Shown here: positions 52,838-61,399 of the stretch, piece by piece
Numbering within the stretch: the stretch's first letter is position 1
How the letters are laid out: each line of letters starts with the position of its first letter
NCBI RefSeq assembly: GCF_016093545.1
Contig: NZ_JADKYX010000029.1
Location: forward strand, 1-64,000
Length of the DNA stretch: 64,000 nt
Direction of reading: 5' to 3'
DNA from: Massilia rhizosphaerae
GTDB lineage: Bacteria; Pseudomonadota; Gammaproteobacteria; Burkholderiales; Burkholderiaceae_D
The notes under the pieces: generated by a model
Databases searched by the model: none
What the model was told of the DNA's origin: nothing
Seen by the model: only the letters and a program-made list of their open reading frames with translations
Made by a program: the position numbers and the translations under genes

Positions 52838-53182
52838 ATGACGACCTTTTCCCCCTGCCCCGCCTGTGGTTCCACGCTGACCTACGAAGACGGCTCGGGC
52901 AATTATGTGTGCCCGGAATGCGCGCATGAATGGCCCGTGAAAGCCGAAGCGGCCACGGACGACGCGGCCCGCGTGTGGCGCGACGCGGCCGGCAACGTGC
53001 TGCAGGACGGCGACACCGTCACCGTCATCAAGGACCTCAAGCTGAAAGGCGGAGGCGGCGTCGTCAAGCAGGGCACCAAGGTCAAGAACATCCGCCTCGT
53101 CGACGGCGACCACGACATCGACTGCAAGATCGACGGCTTCGGCGCGATGAGCCTGAAGTCGGAATTCGTCCGCAAGAGCTGA
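52838..53182 (+). CDS. yjdM: Zinc-ribbon protein of the YjdM/PhnA family
   Basis: A 114-aa cytoplasmic protein: an N-terminal zinc ribbon (FSPCPACGSTLTYEDGSGNYVCPECAHEW, Cys at about residues 7, 10, 25 and 28) followed by the family beta domain (GNVLQDGDTVTVIKDLKLKGGGGVVKQGTKVKNIRL, CKIDGFGAMSLKSEFVRK). Known as PhnA in alkylphosphonate contexts, though a true phosphonate role is doubtful and no phn genes are near. The ATG at 52838 has no strong Shine-Dalgarno. It is convergent with the LpqC-like gene; the two stop codons form one small hairpin. Confidence 0.9.
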   Translation: MTTFSPCPACGSTLTYEDGSGNYVCPECAHEWPVKAEAATDDAARVWRDAAGNVLQDGDTVTVIKDLKLKGGGGVVKQGTKVKNIRLVDGDHDIDCKIDGFGAMSLKSEFVRKS

Positions 53183-53195
53183 CCCGCGCCGCGCG

Positions 53196-54212
53196 TCAGC
53201 GGCGCAATGCGGCAGACGCGGCGGACGCGGCACGCGGCGCCTGGCTGTCGAAGAATCGCCAGATCGTCGCACTCGCGTCCAGGGCCGTCGAGGCCGCTTC
53301 CTTGCCCGGCCGCACCCGCTCGGCACCCGGCCACGAATGGCCGCCGGTGTCCGTCACGCACAGCTGGACCTGGGCGCCGCCGGCGCAATTCCGGTAGGCG
53401 TCGCAATACGCGCCCGGCACCTGCAGCACACGCTGCGCACTGCCGCCGCACTGGTCGCGCTGGACCCAGCGCGCGATGGTCTCCGGCACCGACACGAAAT
53501 TCATCACGCTGCTCTGGTCGCGAAACGCGCCCGGACCGGCGCCGCCGTCGAACAGCACGTGGTCGTCGTCGCGGGCATGGATGTGGAGCACCGAGACGGG
53601 CCGCGACGGGTTGCATTGCGTGGTGGCGTCGGTGCCGGCAACGGACGCCACCGCCCGGAACACGTCCGCCGCGTCGCAAGCCAGTCGGTGGGCCATCATC
53701 CCGCCATTGCTCATGCCGGTGGCAAACACGCGATTCGCATCGACGGCATAGCGCCCCTCGATCGCGCTGACGACGGCGCGCGCGAAGCCGACGTCGTCGC
53801 TGCCCTGGTCGCGCGCATAGCCGCAGCAGCCCCCTGCATTCCACGTCGCGAACCGGCCGCCGGGCAGTTTGCTGGCGCCGTTCGGAAAGGCGACGATGAA
53901 GCCGCTCCGGTCGGCCTGGCGCTGCAGGCCATACCTGCTGTCGTCGGCCATGTACGCCGCATCGCCGCCGCCATGGAAGGCCAGCACCAGCGGCGCCGGG
54001 TGGCCAGGGTCGTACCCGGCAGGCACGTGCACCAGCACCTTGCGGCCCTGCACCCGGATCTCCTGCAGGCCGGACGCCGCGGCGCGGCCGGCGCGCCACT
54101 GTTCGATGCGATGCCGGAGGTTCTCTCTCAATTGGTGCGCCTGCCCGGCGGCAGGCGCCAGCAACGCGGAAATGGCCAGGCAGCACGGCACGACGTGGTA
54201 GCGAAGTTTCAT
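53196..54212 (-). CDS. Secreted PHB-depolymerase-like esterase (LpqC family)
   Basis: A 338-aa exported serine hydrolase: signal peptide (MKLRYHVVPCCLAISALLAPAAGQ), an N-terminal segment VQGRKVLVHVPAGYDPGHPAPLVLAFHGGG with the oxyanion hole, nucleophile in FATGMSNGGMMAHRLAC, an Asp in HIHARDDDHV and the His in DTGGHSWPGAE. The many Cys (GGCCGYARD, CNPSRP, QCGGSAQ, CDAYRNCAGG, QLCVTD) suggest disulfides in the periplasm or outside. The family includes feruloyl esterases and PHB depolymerases; which is not decidable here. Confidence 0.88.
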   Translation of the reverse strand: MKLRYHVVPCCLAISALLAPAAGQAHQLRENLRHRIEQWRAGRAAASGLQEIRVQGRKVLVHVPAGYDPGHPAPLVLAFHGGGDAAYMADDSRYGLQRQADRSGFIVAFPNGASKLPGGRFATWNAGGCCGYARDQGSDDVGFARAVVSAIEGRYAVDANRVFATGMSNGGMMAHRLACDAADVFRAVASVAGTDATTQCNPSRPVSVLHIHARDDDHVLFDGGAGPGAFRDQSSVMNFVSVPETIARWVQRDQCGGSAQRVLQVPGAYCDAYRNCAGGAQVQLCVTDTGGHSWPGAERVRPGKEAASTALDASATIWRFFDSQAPRAASAASAALRR

Positions 54213-54395
54213 GGGCGGCTCCGTCAAGTTTGTTTTCGGATAATGATACGACGTCGCCGGGCCCATCGGGTGGGCGGGATCGATTTCACGCCATCCCGAT
54301 ATTCGATCCGGTATCGGCGCCGCTAAAACCGTGATTGGACGCCCGTCCGGCTTCGGCCTAGCATCGCAGCATCGGTCCGATCCAAGAGAACAACA

Positions 54396-56075
54396 ATGAA
54401 GAGACACCTCGCCGCCCTCCTCCTTGCGGCCGGCGCGCCGCTGTGCGTGGCGGGACCGGCTTCCCCGCCCCCAGTAAAACTGGCCATCGACGCCGCGCAG
54501 GTCAAGGGGCCCATGACGCCGATCTGGGCCTGGTTCGGCTACGACGAACCGAATTACACGACGGCCCCCGACGGTAAAAAACTGCTGAGCGAAATCGCCG
54601 CGCTGAGCCCGGTCCCCGTCCACGTCCGCGCGCACAACCTCATGACGTCGGGCGACGGCAGCTACGCGCTCAAATGGGGCTCGACGAATATGTACAGCGA
54701 GGACAAGGACGGCAAGCCGGTCTACGACTGGACCATCATCGACCGCATCTTCGACACGTACGTCGAACGCGGCATGAAGCCGCTGGCGGAGATCGGCTTC
54801 ATGCCGGAAGCATTGTCGCAGCGCCCGCAGCCGTATCGCCATCACTGGAAACCGGGCACGCCCTACCAGGAGATCCTGACCGGCTGGGCCACGCCGCCGA
54901 AGGACTACGGCAAGTGGTCCGAGCTGATCTACCAATGGGTCAAGCACAGCGTGGCCCGCTACGGGCAGAAGGAAGTCGAGAGCTGGTACTGGGAAGTGTG
55001 GAACGAGCCGGACGGCCTGTACCTGATCGCGCCCGACGTCAAGCGCGAGTATTTCAAGATGTACGACTATGCGGCCGATGCGGTGAAACGCGCGCTGCCG
55101 ACGGCGCGCATCGGCGGCCCGCACACGGCCGGCGCGGGCCGCTTCATGGACGACTTCCTGCGCCACTGCCTGCACGAGACCAACTACGCGACCGGCAAGA
55201 CCGGCTCGCCGCTGGACTTCGTCGCCTTCCACGCCAAGGGCGCGCCGAAGGTGGTCGACGGCGTCGTCCGGATGGGCATGGGCACGCATTTCCGCCACCT
55301 CGACGACGGCTTCGCCCTCGTCGCAAAATATCCGGAGCTGAAAAACATCCCCGTCATCGTCGGCGAATCCGACCCGGAAGGCTGCGCCGCCTGCGGCATG
55401 CAGACCAACCCGGAAAACGCCTACCGCAACGGCACGCTGTATGCCAGCTACACCGCGGCGTCGATCGCGCGCGAGTACGACCTGGCCGCGCACCGCGGCG
55501 TCAACCTGATCGGCGCGGTGAACTGGTCGTTCGAGTTCGAGGACCAGCCCTGGTTCGCGGGCTTCCGCGACCTGGCCACCAACGGCGTCGACAAGCCCGT
55601 GCTGAACGTGTTCCGCATGCTCGGCATGATGGGCGGCGACCGCGTGGCGGTGACGGGCGACCGGGCCTACGACGCGGCCAGCATCGAGGCCGCCGGCGTG
55701 CGCGGCGCGCGCACCGACATCGACGCGCTCGCGACGAAGGATGCCCGCCACGTCGCCGTCATGGTCTGGAACTACCACGACGACGACGTCATCGACGCCG
55801 GCTCACCCGTCGAACTTTCCATCGCCGGCATCCCCGCCAAGCAGGTGCAGGTGCACCACTACCGCATCGACCAGGACCACAGCAATTCGTACACGGCATG
55901 GAAGCGCATGGGCTCGCCCGCGCATCCGACGCCGGCGCAGGTGGCCGCGTTGCAGCAAGCGGGCGCGCTCGCGGAACTGGGGGCCGCGACGACGGTGGCG
56001 ACGCGGGACGGCACGGCCACGGTCAGGATGCAGTTGCCGCGGCAGGCGGTGTCGCTCGTGACCCTCACCTACTGA
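54396..56075 (+). CDS. Secreted glycoside hydrolase, GH39 type (beta-xylosidase-like)
   Basis: A 559-aa exported TIM-barrel enzyme: signal peptide (MKRHLAALLLAAGAPLCVA), then VPVHVRAHNLMTSGDG, WEVWNEPDG with the probable acid/base E204, and PVIVGESDPEG with the probable nucleophile E324; the pair is about 120 residues apart as in clan GH-A. A C-terminal beta domain (HVAVMVWNYHDDDVIDAG...SIAGIPAKQVQVHHYRID) is typical of GH39. Activity on beta-xylosides is likely but other members act on other sugars. It lies divergent from the esterase, both suited to plant-polymer breakdown. Confidence 0.87.
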   Translation: MKRHLAALLLAAGAPLCVAGPASPPPVKLAIDAAQVKGPMTPIWAWFGYDEPNYTTAPDGKKLLSEIAALSPVPVHVRAHNLMTSGDGSYALKWGSTNMYSEDKDGKPVYDWTIIDRIFDTYVERGMKPLAEIGFMPEALSQRPQPYRHHWKPGTPYQEILTGWATPPKDYGKWSELIYQWVKHSVARYGQKEVESWYWEVWNEPDGLYLIAPDVKREYFKMYDYAADAVKRALPTARIGGPHTAGAGRFMDDFLRHCLHETNYATGKTGSPLDFVAFHAKGAPKVVDGVVRMGMGTHFRHLDDGFALVAKYPELKNIPVIVGESDPEGCAACGMQTNPENAYRNGTLYASYTAASIAREYDLAAHRGVNLIGAVNWSFEFEDQPWFAGFRDLATNGVDKPVLNVFRMLGMMGGDRVAVTGDRAYDAASIEAAGVRGARTDIDALATKDARHVAVMVWNYHDDDVIDAGSPVELSIAGIPAKQVQVHHYRIDQDHSNSYTAWKRMGSPAHPTPAQVAALQQAGALAELGAATTVATRDGTATVRMQLPRQAVSLVTLTY

Positions 56076-56095
56076 TTCGGCCACCATGACAACGG

Positions 56096-56115
56096 ACGCC
56101 ACCTTCGGGTGGCGT
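56096..56115 (+). terminator. Hairpin after the GH39 gene
   Basis: ACGCCACC (56096-56103) and GGTGGCGT (56108-56115) pair across a TTCG tetraloop. Only CGTCGTTTG follows rather than a T-run, so termination may be weak. Same stem as the hairpin at 59156. Confidence 0.6.
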
Positions 56116-56285
56116 CGTCGTTTGTACCGTCATGTAAGCAACCGCCAACATTACCGGAACATTAACTTTGCAGCGAAACCTGGCCATTGCCATTTTTGTC
56201 ACGAGCATGTCACGCCCCTGGACGATCCTGTGCGCGGCCCGATCCCATCGATCGCGTATTCCCGACTCTGACCAGGAGATTCCTC

Positions 56286-58445
56286 GTGAGGTTAGCAAAG
56301 ACCTTGATTACCCCGCTCGCGCTCGCCATCCTGCTGGCCGCCTGCGGCAGCGACAACGGCGGCACGACCACCGCAGCCACCACGCCGAATGGCGACTCCA
56401 GTTCTGCGGCCCCGGCCCCGGCGGCTACCCGTACCATCGTCATGGTGTGGGACGGCCTGCGTCCCGATTCCGTCAACGCGACGGACACCCCGAACCTGTA
56501 CGCGCTGCGCCAGAGCGGCGTGAATTTCAGCGACAACCACTCGACCTACCCGACCTTCACGATGATGAACTCGTCGTCGTTCGCGACGGGTTCGTTCCCG
56601 AAGACGAGCGGCTTCTACGGCAACACGTTCTGGACGCCGCCGCAGGGTAGCAACAATGCGATCCCGGCCGGCACCGGCGCCGGCGGCGCGGCCCAGGATT
56701 ACCAGGACCCCGTGTTCACCGAAGACTACCAGGTGCTCACGACGCTGAACGATTACTACGGCGGCCAGCTGCTCCTCGTGAAGAGCCTGTTCGCCACCGC
56801 GCAGGCGGCGAACCTGACGACGGCCATCGTCGGCAAGTCGGGCGCGGCCTATCTGCAGGACCTCGGCAAGGGCGGCGTCTTCCTCGACGAGAACACCGTG
56901 CAGCCGCGCAGCCTCGTCACCGAGCTGCAGGGCGCCGGCTTCGCGCTGCCCGCCAACGTCGTCAAGAATTATTCCGGCAGCGACGCCGTCACGCTCGCCG
57001 CCGGCAACGGCAACCCGACGGGACGCGCCGGCTACGTCACGTTCAACACGACGGCGTACGACCCCGACGGCAAAATCGCCATCGCCGCGCGCGATTCGTC
57101 CGACACGACGCAGGGCGCGCCGGAAGACGCCGCCAACAAGTACATGATGTCGGTGTTCACGCAATACATCCTGCCGCAGAAGAAGCCGATGCTGTCGCTG
57201 ATCTGGTTCCGCACGCCGGACAACGTCGAGCACGGCTACGGTCCGGGCAGCGCCAACATGAAGGCAGGCCTGCGTTCGCAGGACGCACGCCTGGGCGAGC
57301 TGATCGCCGCGCTGCGCGCCAACGGCATGGACAGCACGACCAATATCGTCGTCGTGTCCGACCACGGCCACTCGAGCGTCTCCGGCCCGGTGTCGGCCTA
57401 TCCGCTGCGCGCGATCACGGCGTCGACGACGATCCCCAGCGGCGGCGTGAGCGGCGCGGCCATCGGCGCCGTCGATCCGAACGGCTACTCGTTCTCGGGC
57501 GACGTGCGCTCGGCCGACCTGCTGACCTACCGCGGCTTCGCGGCGTATGACGGCTCGGGCTGCTCGACGAGCGCCATGTACGGCCTCACCGCCGACGGCA
57601 AGCCGGTCATCCCCGTCAAGGTCGACGCGACCGGCAGCCTGTGCGGCAGCGCCAACGCGAAATACCAGGCGATCAGCGCGAGCCTGGCCAAGCCGGTCGC
57701 CAGCTTCAAGGTGCCGGCGCCGGGCAGCCTGCCGGCCAACGGCATCGTCGTCGCTGCGAACGGCGGCTCCGACTACTTCTACGTGCCGGGCCACGACGCC
57801 GCGACCGTCCAGAAGCTCGTGAAGGTTCTGCAGCAGCGCGAGGAATACGGCGCGATCTTCGTCGACAGCCGCTACGGCAGCATCCCGGGCACGCTCATGA
57901 TGTCGCAGGTGAACCTGGAAAACGCCAAGCGCCAGAACAATGGCCAGCCGGACGTCGTCGTCTCGTTCAACTGGGACTACAACACGTCGGTGCAGGGCAT
58001 GCCGGGCATCGAGTTCGAAAGCGCCGGCGGCCAGCGCGGCATGCACGGCAGCTTCGGCATCTCGGACGTGCACAACACGCTGATCGCGAACGGTCCGTCG
58101 TTCCTGGCGAATAAAGTCGTCACGACGCCGTCCGGCAACGTCGACGTGGCGCCCACCGTCGCCTACCTGCTCGGTCTCTCCATGCCGCAGGCCGACGGCC
58201 GCGTGCTGAACGAAGGCCTGGCGTCGCCCGCGACGAAGGACGCGCCGACCGTGACCGCGTCGACCGTCACACCGGCCGCGCCCGCGACCGGCCTCGCGTT
58301 CGAAGTGCCGACCGACCCGACCGGCGCGACGAAGGACGCCGCACTGACGAAGGGCACCTACAATATCGAGCTGTCGGTGAAGGACCTGACCGTGGGCGGC
58401 AAGTCGTACCGCTACTTCGACTCGGCCCGCGCCGTGCGCAACTGA
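56286..58445 (+). CDS. Alkaline-phosphatase-superfamily lipoprotein
   Basis: A 719-aa outer-compartment hydrolase starting from GTG 56286 (AGGAGA six bases upstream). A lipobox ends LLAAC at residue 20. The superfamily metal site is visible: IVMVWDGLRPDSV (D56), the nucleophile T90 in NHSTYPTFTMMNSSS, and the second-metal motif VVVSDHGHSSVSG; the C-terminal VDVAPTVAYLLGL is usual in phosphodiesterase/nucleotide pyrophosphatase relatives. It is likely a phosphodiesterase or phosphonate-type hydrolase acting on nucleotides or phospholipid head groups in the periplasm. The next gene starts one base after the stop, so the two are co-translated. An upstream ATG frame would add 33 residues before the signal peptide. 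Confidence 0.87.
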   Translation: MRLAKTLITPLALAILLAACGSDNGGTTTAATTPNGDSSSAAPAPAATRTIVMVWDGLRPDSVNATDTPNLYALRQSGVNFSDNHSTYPTFTMMNSSSFATGSFPKTSGFYGNTFWTPPQGSNNAIPAGTGAGGAAQDYQDPVFTEDYQVLTTLNDYYGGQLLLVKSLFATAQAANLTTAIVGKSGAAYLQDLGKGGVFLDENTVQPRSLVTELQGAGFALPANVVKNYSGSDAVTLAAGNGNPTGRAGYVTFNTTAYDPDGKIAIAARDSSDTTQGAPEDAANKYMMSVFTQYILPQKKPMLSLIWFRTPDNVEHGYGPGSANMKAGLRSQDARLGELIAALRANGMDSTTNIVVVSDHGHSSVSGPVSAYPLRAITASTTIPSGGVSGAAIGAVDPNGYSFSGDVRSADLLTYRGFAAYDGSGCSTSAMYGLTADGKPVIPVKVDATGSLCGSANAKYQAISASLAKPVASFKVPAPGSLPANGIVVAANGGSDYFYVPGHDAATVQKLVKVLQQREEYGAIFVDSRYGSIPGTLMMSQVNLENAKRQNNGQPDVVVSFNWDYNTSVQGMPGIEFESAGGQRGMHGSFGISDVHNTLIANGPSFLANKVVTTPSGNVDVAPTVAYLLGLSMPQADGRVLNEGLASPATKDAPTVTASTVTPAAPATGLAFEVPTDPTGATKDAALTKGTYNIELSVKDLTVGGKSYRYFDSARAVRN

Positions 58446-58446
58446 C

Positions 58447-59133
58447 ATGGCATCTGCCCTTCCTCGTTTCGACGGAAGGCGCGCGTCGCGGTCGCTCGTG
58501 CTCTGCACGGCGGCCGCGGCCGTGTTTTCCGCGCCGTCGTCGCGTGCCGCCGCGCCCGACTTCGACCGTGTCTTCAGCACCCGCGGCGAGCCCGCGGCCA
58601 CGCACTTCCAGGCCACCTACCTCGCCGGCGGTGCCGAGCACCACGTGGAAGTCTGGCGCGACGGCGACCGCCGCATCCGCCGCCGCACGGACGACAAGGC
58701 CGAGAGCTTCGCGATACGCGCGCCGGGCAGCGCGGACTACCGCCTGTCCGTGCTCGACCTCGGCCGCAAGATCCGCACCGACATCGACCGCGACAACCTG
58801 TACCGCATCGGCCAGTTCACCGACTGGTTCGACCTCGGCCATGGCCTGCGCCATCCCAAGGGAGCGTATCGTCTCGTGCCCGCGGCCACGCCGCACGGCG
58901 CCGCGCACGCCATCGGCGCCTGCGAATGGGTCGCCCTCGTCCAGGGCAAGCAGACGACGCACGTGTGCTGGAGCACGACGGCGAAGCTGCCGCTGCTGAT
59001 CCAGGCCGGCGACGGCCGCATCGTGTGGCGCGTGACGCACGTCGACCACAAGCCGATTCCGGACAAGGTCTTCGCCATCCACGACGCCGGTTTCGTCCAC
59101 AACGACGCAAACGCCGACATCGAGCGCGACTGA
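58447..59133 (+). CDS. Exported protein of unknown function
   Basis: I do not recognise the family. The 228-aa product has a signal peptide (RSLVLCTAAAAVFSAPSSRAAA) and a mature beta-rich body with DFDRVFSTRGEPAATHFQATYL, HHVEVWRDGDRRIRRRTD, YRLSVLDLGRKIRTDIDRDNLYRIG and a conserved-looking WVALVQGKQTTHVCWSTTAKLPLLIQ; it recalls LolA- or LppX-like lipid-binding sheets but without a clear match. It begins one base after the phosphodiesterase stop, so they probably act together. Confidence 0.6.
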   Translation: MASALPRFDGRRASRSLVLCTAAAAVFSAPSSRAAAPDFDRVFSTRGEPAATHFQATYLAGGAEHHVEVWRDGDRRIRRRTDDKAESFAIRAPGSADYRLSVLDLGRKIRTDIDRDNLYRIGQFTDWFDLGHGLRHPKGAYRLVPAATPHGAAHAIGACEWVALVQGKQTTHVCWSTTAKLPLLIQAGDGRIVWRVTHVDHKPIPDKVFAIHDAGFVHNDANADIERD

Positions 59134-59155
59134 GCGAGCGCAACGCCCGTTTTCC

Positions 59156-59179
59156 ACGCCACCTCCGGGTGGCGTTTTT
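59156..59179 (+). terminator. Rho-independent terminator
   Basis: ACGCCACC (59156-59163) and GGTGGCGT (59168-59175) pair over TCCG, followed by TTTT. It closes the phosphodiesterase pair. Confidence 0.85.
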
Positions 59180-59242
59180 CATGAACCGCAGCCGTCCCTC
59201 CGGAGTCATACCCATCGTCGAGATAACGCGTGGAGAGCGCCG

Positions 59243-60142
59243 ATGCGATGGATCGTCCTTCTGCTGTTCGTGGCCAGCGCGGCGTACGTGCACCTGCGCG
59301 GCCGCGTGCGCCACGGCGTGTTCCGCCAGCTGTCCGACCACTCGACGTTCACGGCGCCGCTGAACTGCTTCTGCTACCTGTTCTCGGCCGTGCCGACGAC
59401 GCCCTTCTTGCCCACGTCATATTTCCCGGAACTGGAAGCGCTGAAGCGGGAATGGCGCACGTTCCGGCACGAAGCGCTGGCGCTGGCCGACACGCAGCGC
59501 ATCCGCCCGTCCGCCAAGGTCGACGACATCGGCTTCAACTCCTTCTTCCGGCGCGGCTGGAAGCGGTTCTACCTGAAGTGGTACGACAATCCGCATCCGT
59601 CGGCCAGGACACTGTGTCCGCGCTCGGTCGCGATCCTGGAACGCATCCCGTCCGTCAAGGCGGCCATGTTCGCGCTGCTGCCGGCGGGCGGCACGCTGGG
59701 CCTGCACCGCGATCCGCTCGCGGTGTCCGTGCGCTACCACCTCGGGCTCGTGACGCCGAACGACGACCGCTGCGCCATCGTCGTCGACGGCGTGCCGTAC
59801 GCGTGGCGCGACGGCGAAGACGTCCTCTTCGACGAAACCTATCTGCACGACGCGGCCAACCGGACGGACAGGGACCGCATCATCCTGTTCTGCGACGTCG
59901 AACGGCCGCTGCAATATCGCTGGGCGCAAGCCGTGAGCCGCGTCGCGGGCGGCTTCCTGCTGCGCGCGTCGGCGGCGCCGAACGAGATCGGCGACCGCAC
60001 AGGCGGCCTGAACCGCGCCTTCCGCTACCTGTACGTGCTGCGCCGCTTCGGCAAACGGCTCAAGGCGTGGAACCGCACCGTCTATTACGTCTTCAAATGG
60101 AGCCTGTTCGGCGCGTTGGCGTTCATCCTGTTCGTGCGCTGA
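59243..60142 (+). CDS. LpxO-like aspartyl/asparaginyl beta-hydroxylase
   Basis: An Fe(II)/2-oxoglutarate oxygenase of 299 aa. Both ends are hydrophobic (MRWIVLLLFVASAAYVHL, and WSLFGALAFILFVR), so it is probably membrane-bound, as LpxO is. The iron site is H155-x-D157 in GLHRDPL and H202 in ETYLHDAANRTDRDRIIL, with R212 for 2-oxoglutarate. LpxO hydroxylates a lipid A acyl chain; the membrane anchors support this over a protein hydroxylase, but the substrate is not shown. It is followed 77 bp later by a HAD phosphatase gene. Confidence 0.85.
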   Translation: MRWIVLLLFVASAAYVHLRGRVRHGVFRQLSDHSTFTAPLNCFCYLFSAVPTTPFLPTSYFPELEALKREWRTFRHEALALADTQRIRPSAKVDDIGFNSFFRRGWKRFYLKWYDNPHPSARTLCPRSVAILERIPSVKAAMFALLPAGGTLGLHRDPLAVSVRYHLGLVTPNDDRCAIVVDGVPYAWRDGEDVLFDETYLHDAANRTDRDRIILFCDVERPLQYRWAQAVSRVAGGFLLRASAAPNEIGDRTGGLNRAFRYLYVLRRFGKRLKAWNRTVYYVFKWSLFGALAFILFVR

Positions 60143-60219
60143 CGCCGGCGGCCCCCGTTGTAATACGCCGGTAACATGCCGATGCGTATGATGAGGCAAC
60201 GGAATCCGCCCAAGACGCC

Positions 60220-60957
60220 ATGTACAAATCCAGGAAACGCCTGCTGATCCTCGACGCCGACGGCACCACCATCGACGCCTTTTCCGCCATCGAGGCGGCC
60301 TTCTCGCGGCACGGGTTGGACATCGGCGACGAAGCCCGCTTCCAGAAACGCCACAACCTCTTCAAATACCTGGGCGGATTGAAGGAATTCCCGTCGATTA
60401 TCAAGAAGAACCTGCGCAAGAACAGCCGGGCCAGGCTAGTCGACAGCCTCACGGAAGTCTATCGCCAGGAAGCCGCGATGTACGAAGGGATTCCGGAGCT
60501 CGTGCGCGAACTGGTCGCCGCGCCGGACGTCGTCGTCGGCATGGTCACGCGCAACATCACGAACGAGCCGCTGGAAACGCTGCGCCAGTTGTTCCTGCGT
60601 CACGACATCGACATCAACGCACTCGACTTCCTCGTCCACATCCCGCTCTCCGAAAAGAAGACGAGCCAGTTCCGCGCCATCCGCGAACAGTTCGGCATCA
60701 ATCCCGCGCGCGCCTACGTGTGCGGCGACGAACACAAGGACTTCATGGCCGCGATCGGCACGGGCATGCATCCGTTCATGGTGTCGTATGGCTTCGAGGA
60801 TTTCGACCGGCTGACGGAAAAATTCGAGATCCCCCACGAGCTGATTTCGCGCACGTCCGGCGAACTGTGCCAGCGCGTGCGGCACGCGCTCGATCTCGGC
60901 ACCCGCCGCGCCGGCCCGGGTGGGGTCAGTACGCGTACCAGAACAGCAGCGCGCTGA
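60220..60957 (+). CDS. HAD-family hydrolase
   Basis: A 245-aa phosphatase-like protein: motif I LLILDADGTTID with D12 and D14, a helical cap (about residues 20-100), motif II MVTRNIT, Lys in SEKKTSQF and motif IV YVCGDEHKDFMAAIG. It overlaps at the 3' end by 32 bp with a convergent membrane-protein gene. The conventional acidic pair of motif IV is altered to GDEHKD. The substrate is unknown; the Lpx-like hydroxylase next door hints at envelope chemistry. Confidence 0.82.
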   Translation: MYKSRKRLLILDADGTTIDAFSAIEAAFSRHGLDIGDEARFQKRHNLFKYLGGLKEFPSIIKKNLRKNSRARLVDSLTEVYRQEAAMYEGIPELVRELVAAPDVVVGMVTRNITNEPLETLRQLFLRHDIDINALDFLVHIPLSEKKTSQFRAIREQFGINPARAYVCGDEHKDFMAAIGTGMHPFMVSYGFEDFDRLTEKFEIPHELISRTSGELCQRVRHALDLGTRRAGPGGVSTRTRTAAR

Positions 60958-61399
60958 CGACGCCGAACATCCAGTAGTCGACGGGGGCGCCGGCGCACCA
61001 GCGCTTGTGCCAGGGAATCAGCTCGCGCTTGAAGCGGTGCCGGCCGAACGCGGGATTGACGACGAACCACAGGTAGTCCTCGACGATCCAGAACAGCGTG
61101 ACGGCGCCCAGCGCACGCGCTTCCAGCGGCAGCGACCATTGCCCCATGAAGGCCAGCGGGAAATGGAAGATGACGCCGATGAAGGAAAACATCCACGCGT
61201 GGTAGCCGGTCAGCGCGCGGCCGCCCCAGAAGATGTCGAGCAGCGGATGCTCGTCGATGCGCCAAGTGGGCAGGTTGGCCGCCCAGCCCGCGTCGCCTTC
61301 GATCTCGACTTCGACGCGGGCAAAGACGTACGCGGCCGCGACGATGGCGGCCAGGGTCGCGACGAACTGGCCGCCATGGGAAAGTTCAAACACTGGCAT
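60926..61399 (-). CDS. Conserved-looking polytopic membrane protein
   Basis: I do not recognise the family. The 157-aa product has about four hydrophobic helices (FVATLAAIVAAAYVFA, MFSFIGVIFHFPLAFMG, ALGAVTLFWIVEDYLWFVV, WMFGVVSALLFWYAY) separated by loops with charged and aromatic residues (LPTWRIDEHPLLDIFWGGRALTGYHAW and NPAFGRHRFKRELIPWHKRW). Its start overlaps the glycosyltransferase stop by 14 bp and is on the same strand, so they are translated together. Acidic and His residues (DEH, EDY, H-K) could form a metal site, but this is speculative. Confidence 0.68.
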   Translation of the reverse strand: MPVFELSHGGQFVATLAAIVAAAYVFARVEVEIEGDAGWAANLPTWRIDEHPLLDIFWGGRALTGYHAWMFSFIGVIFHFPLAFMGQWSLPLEARALGAVTLFWIVEDYLWFVVNPAFGRHRFKRELIPWHKRWCAGAPVDYWMFGVVSALLFWYAY

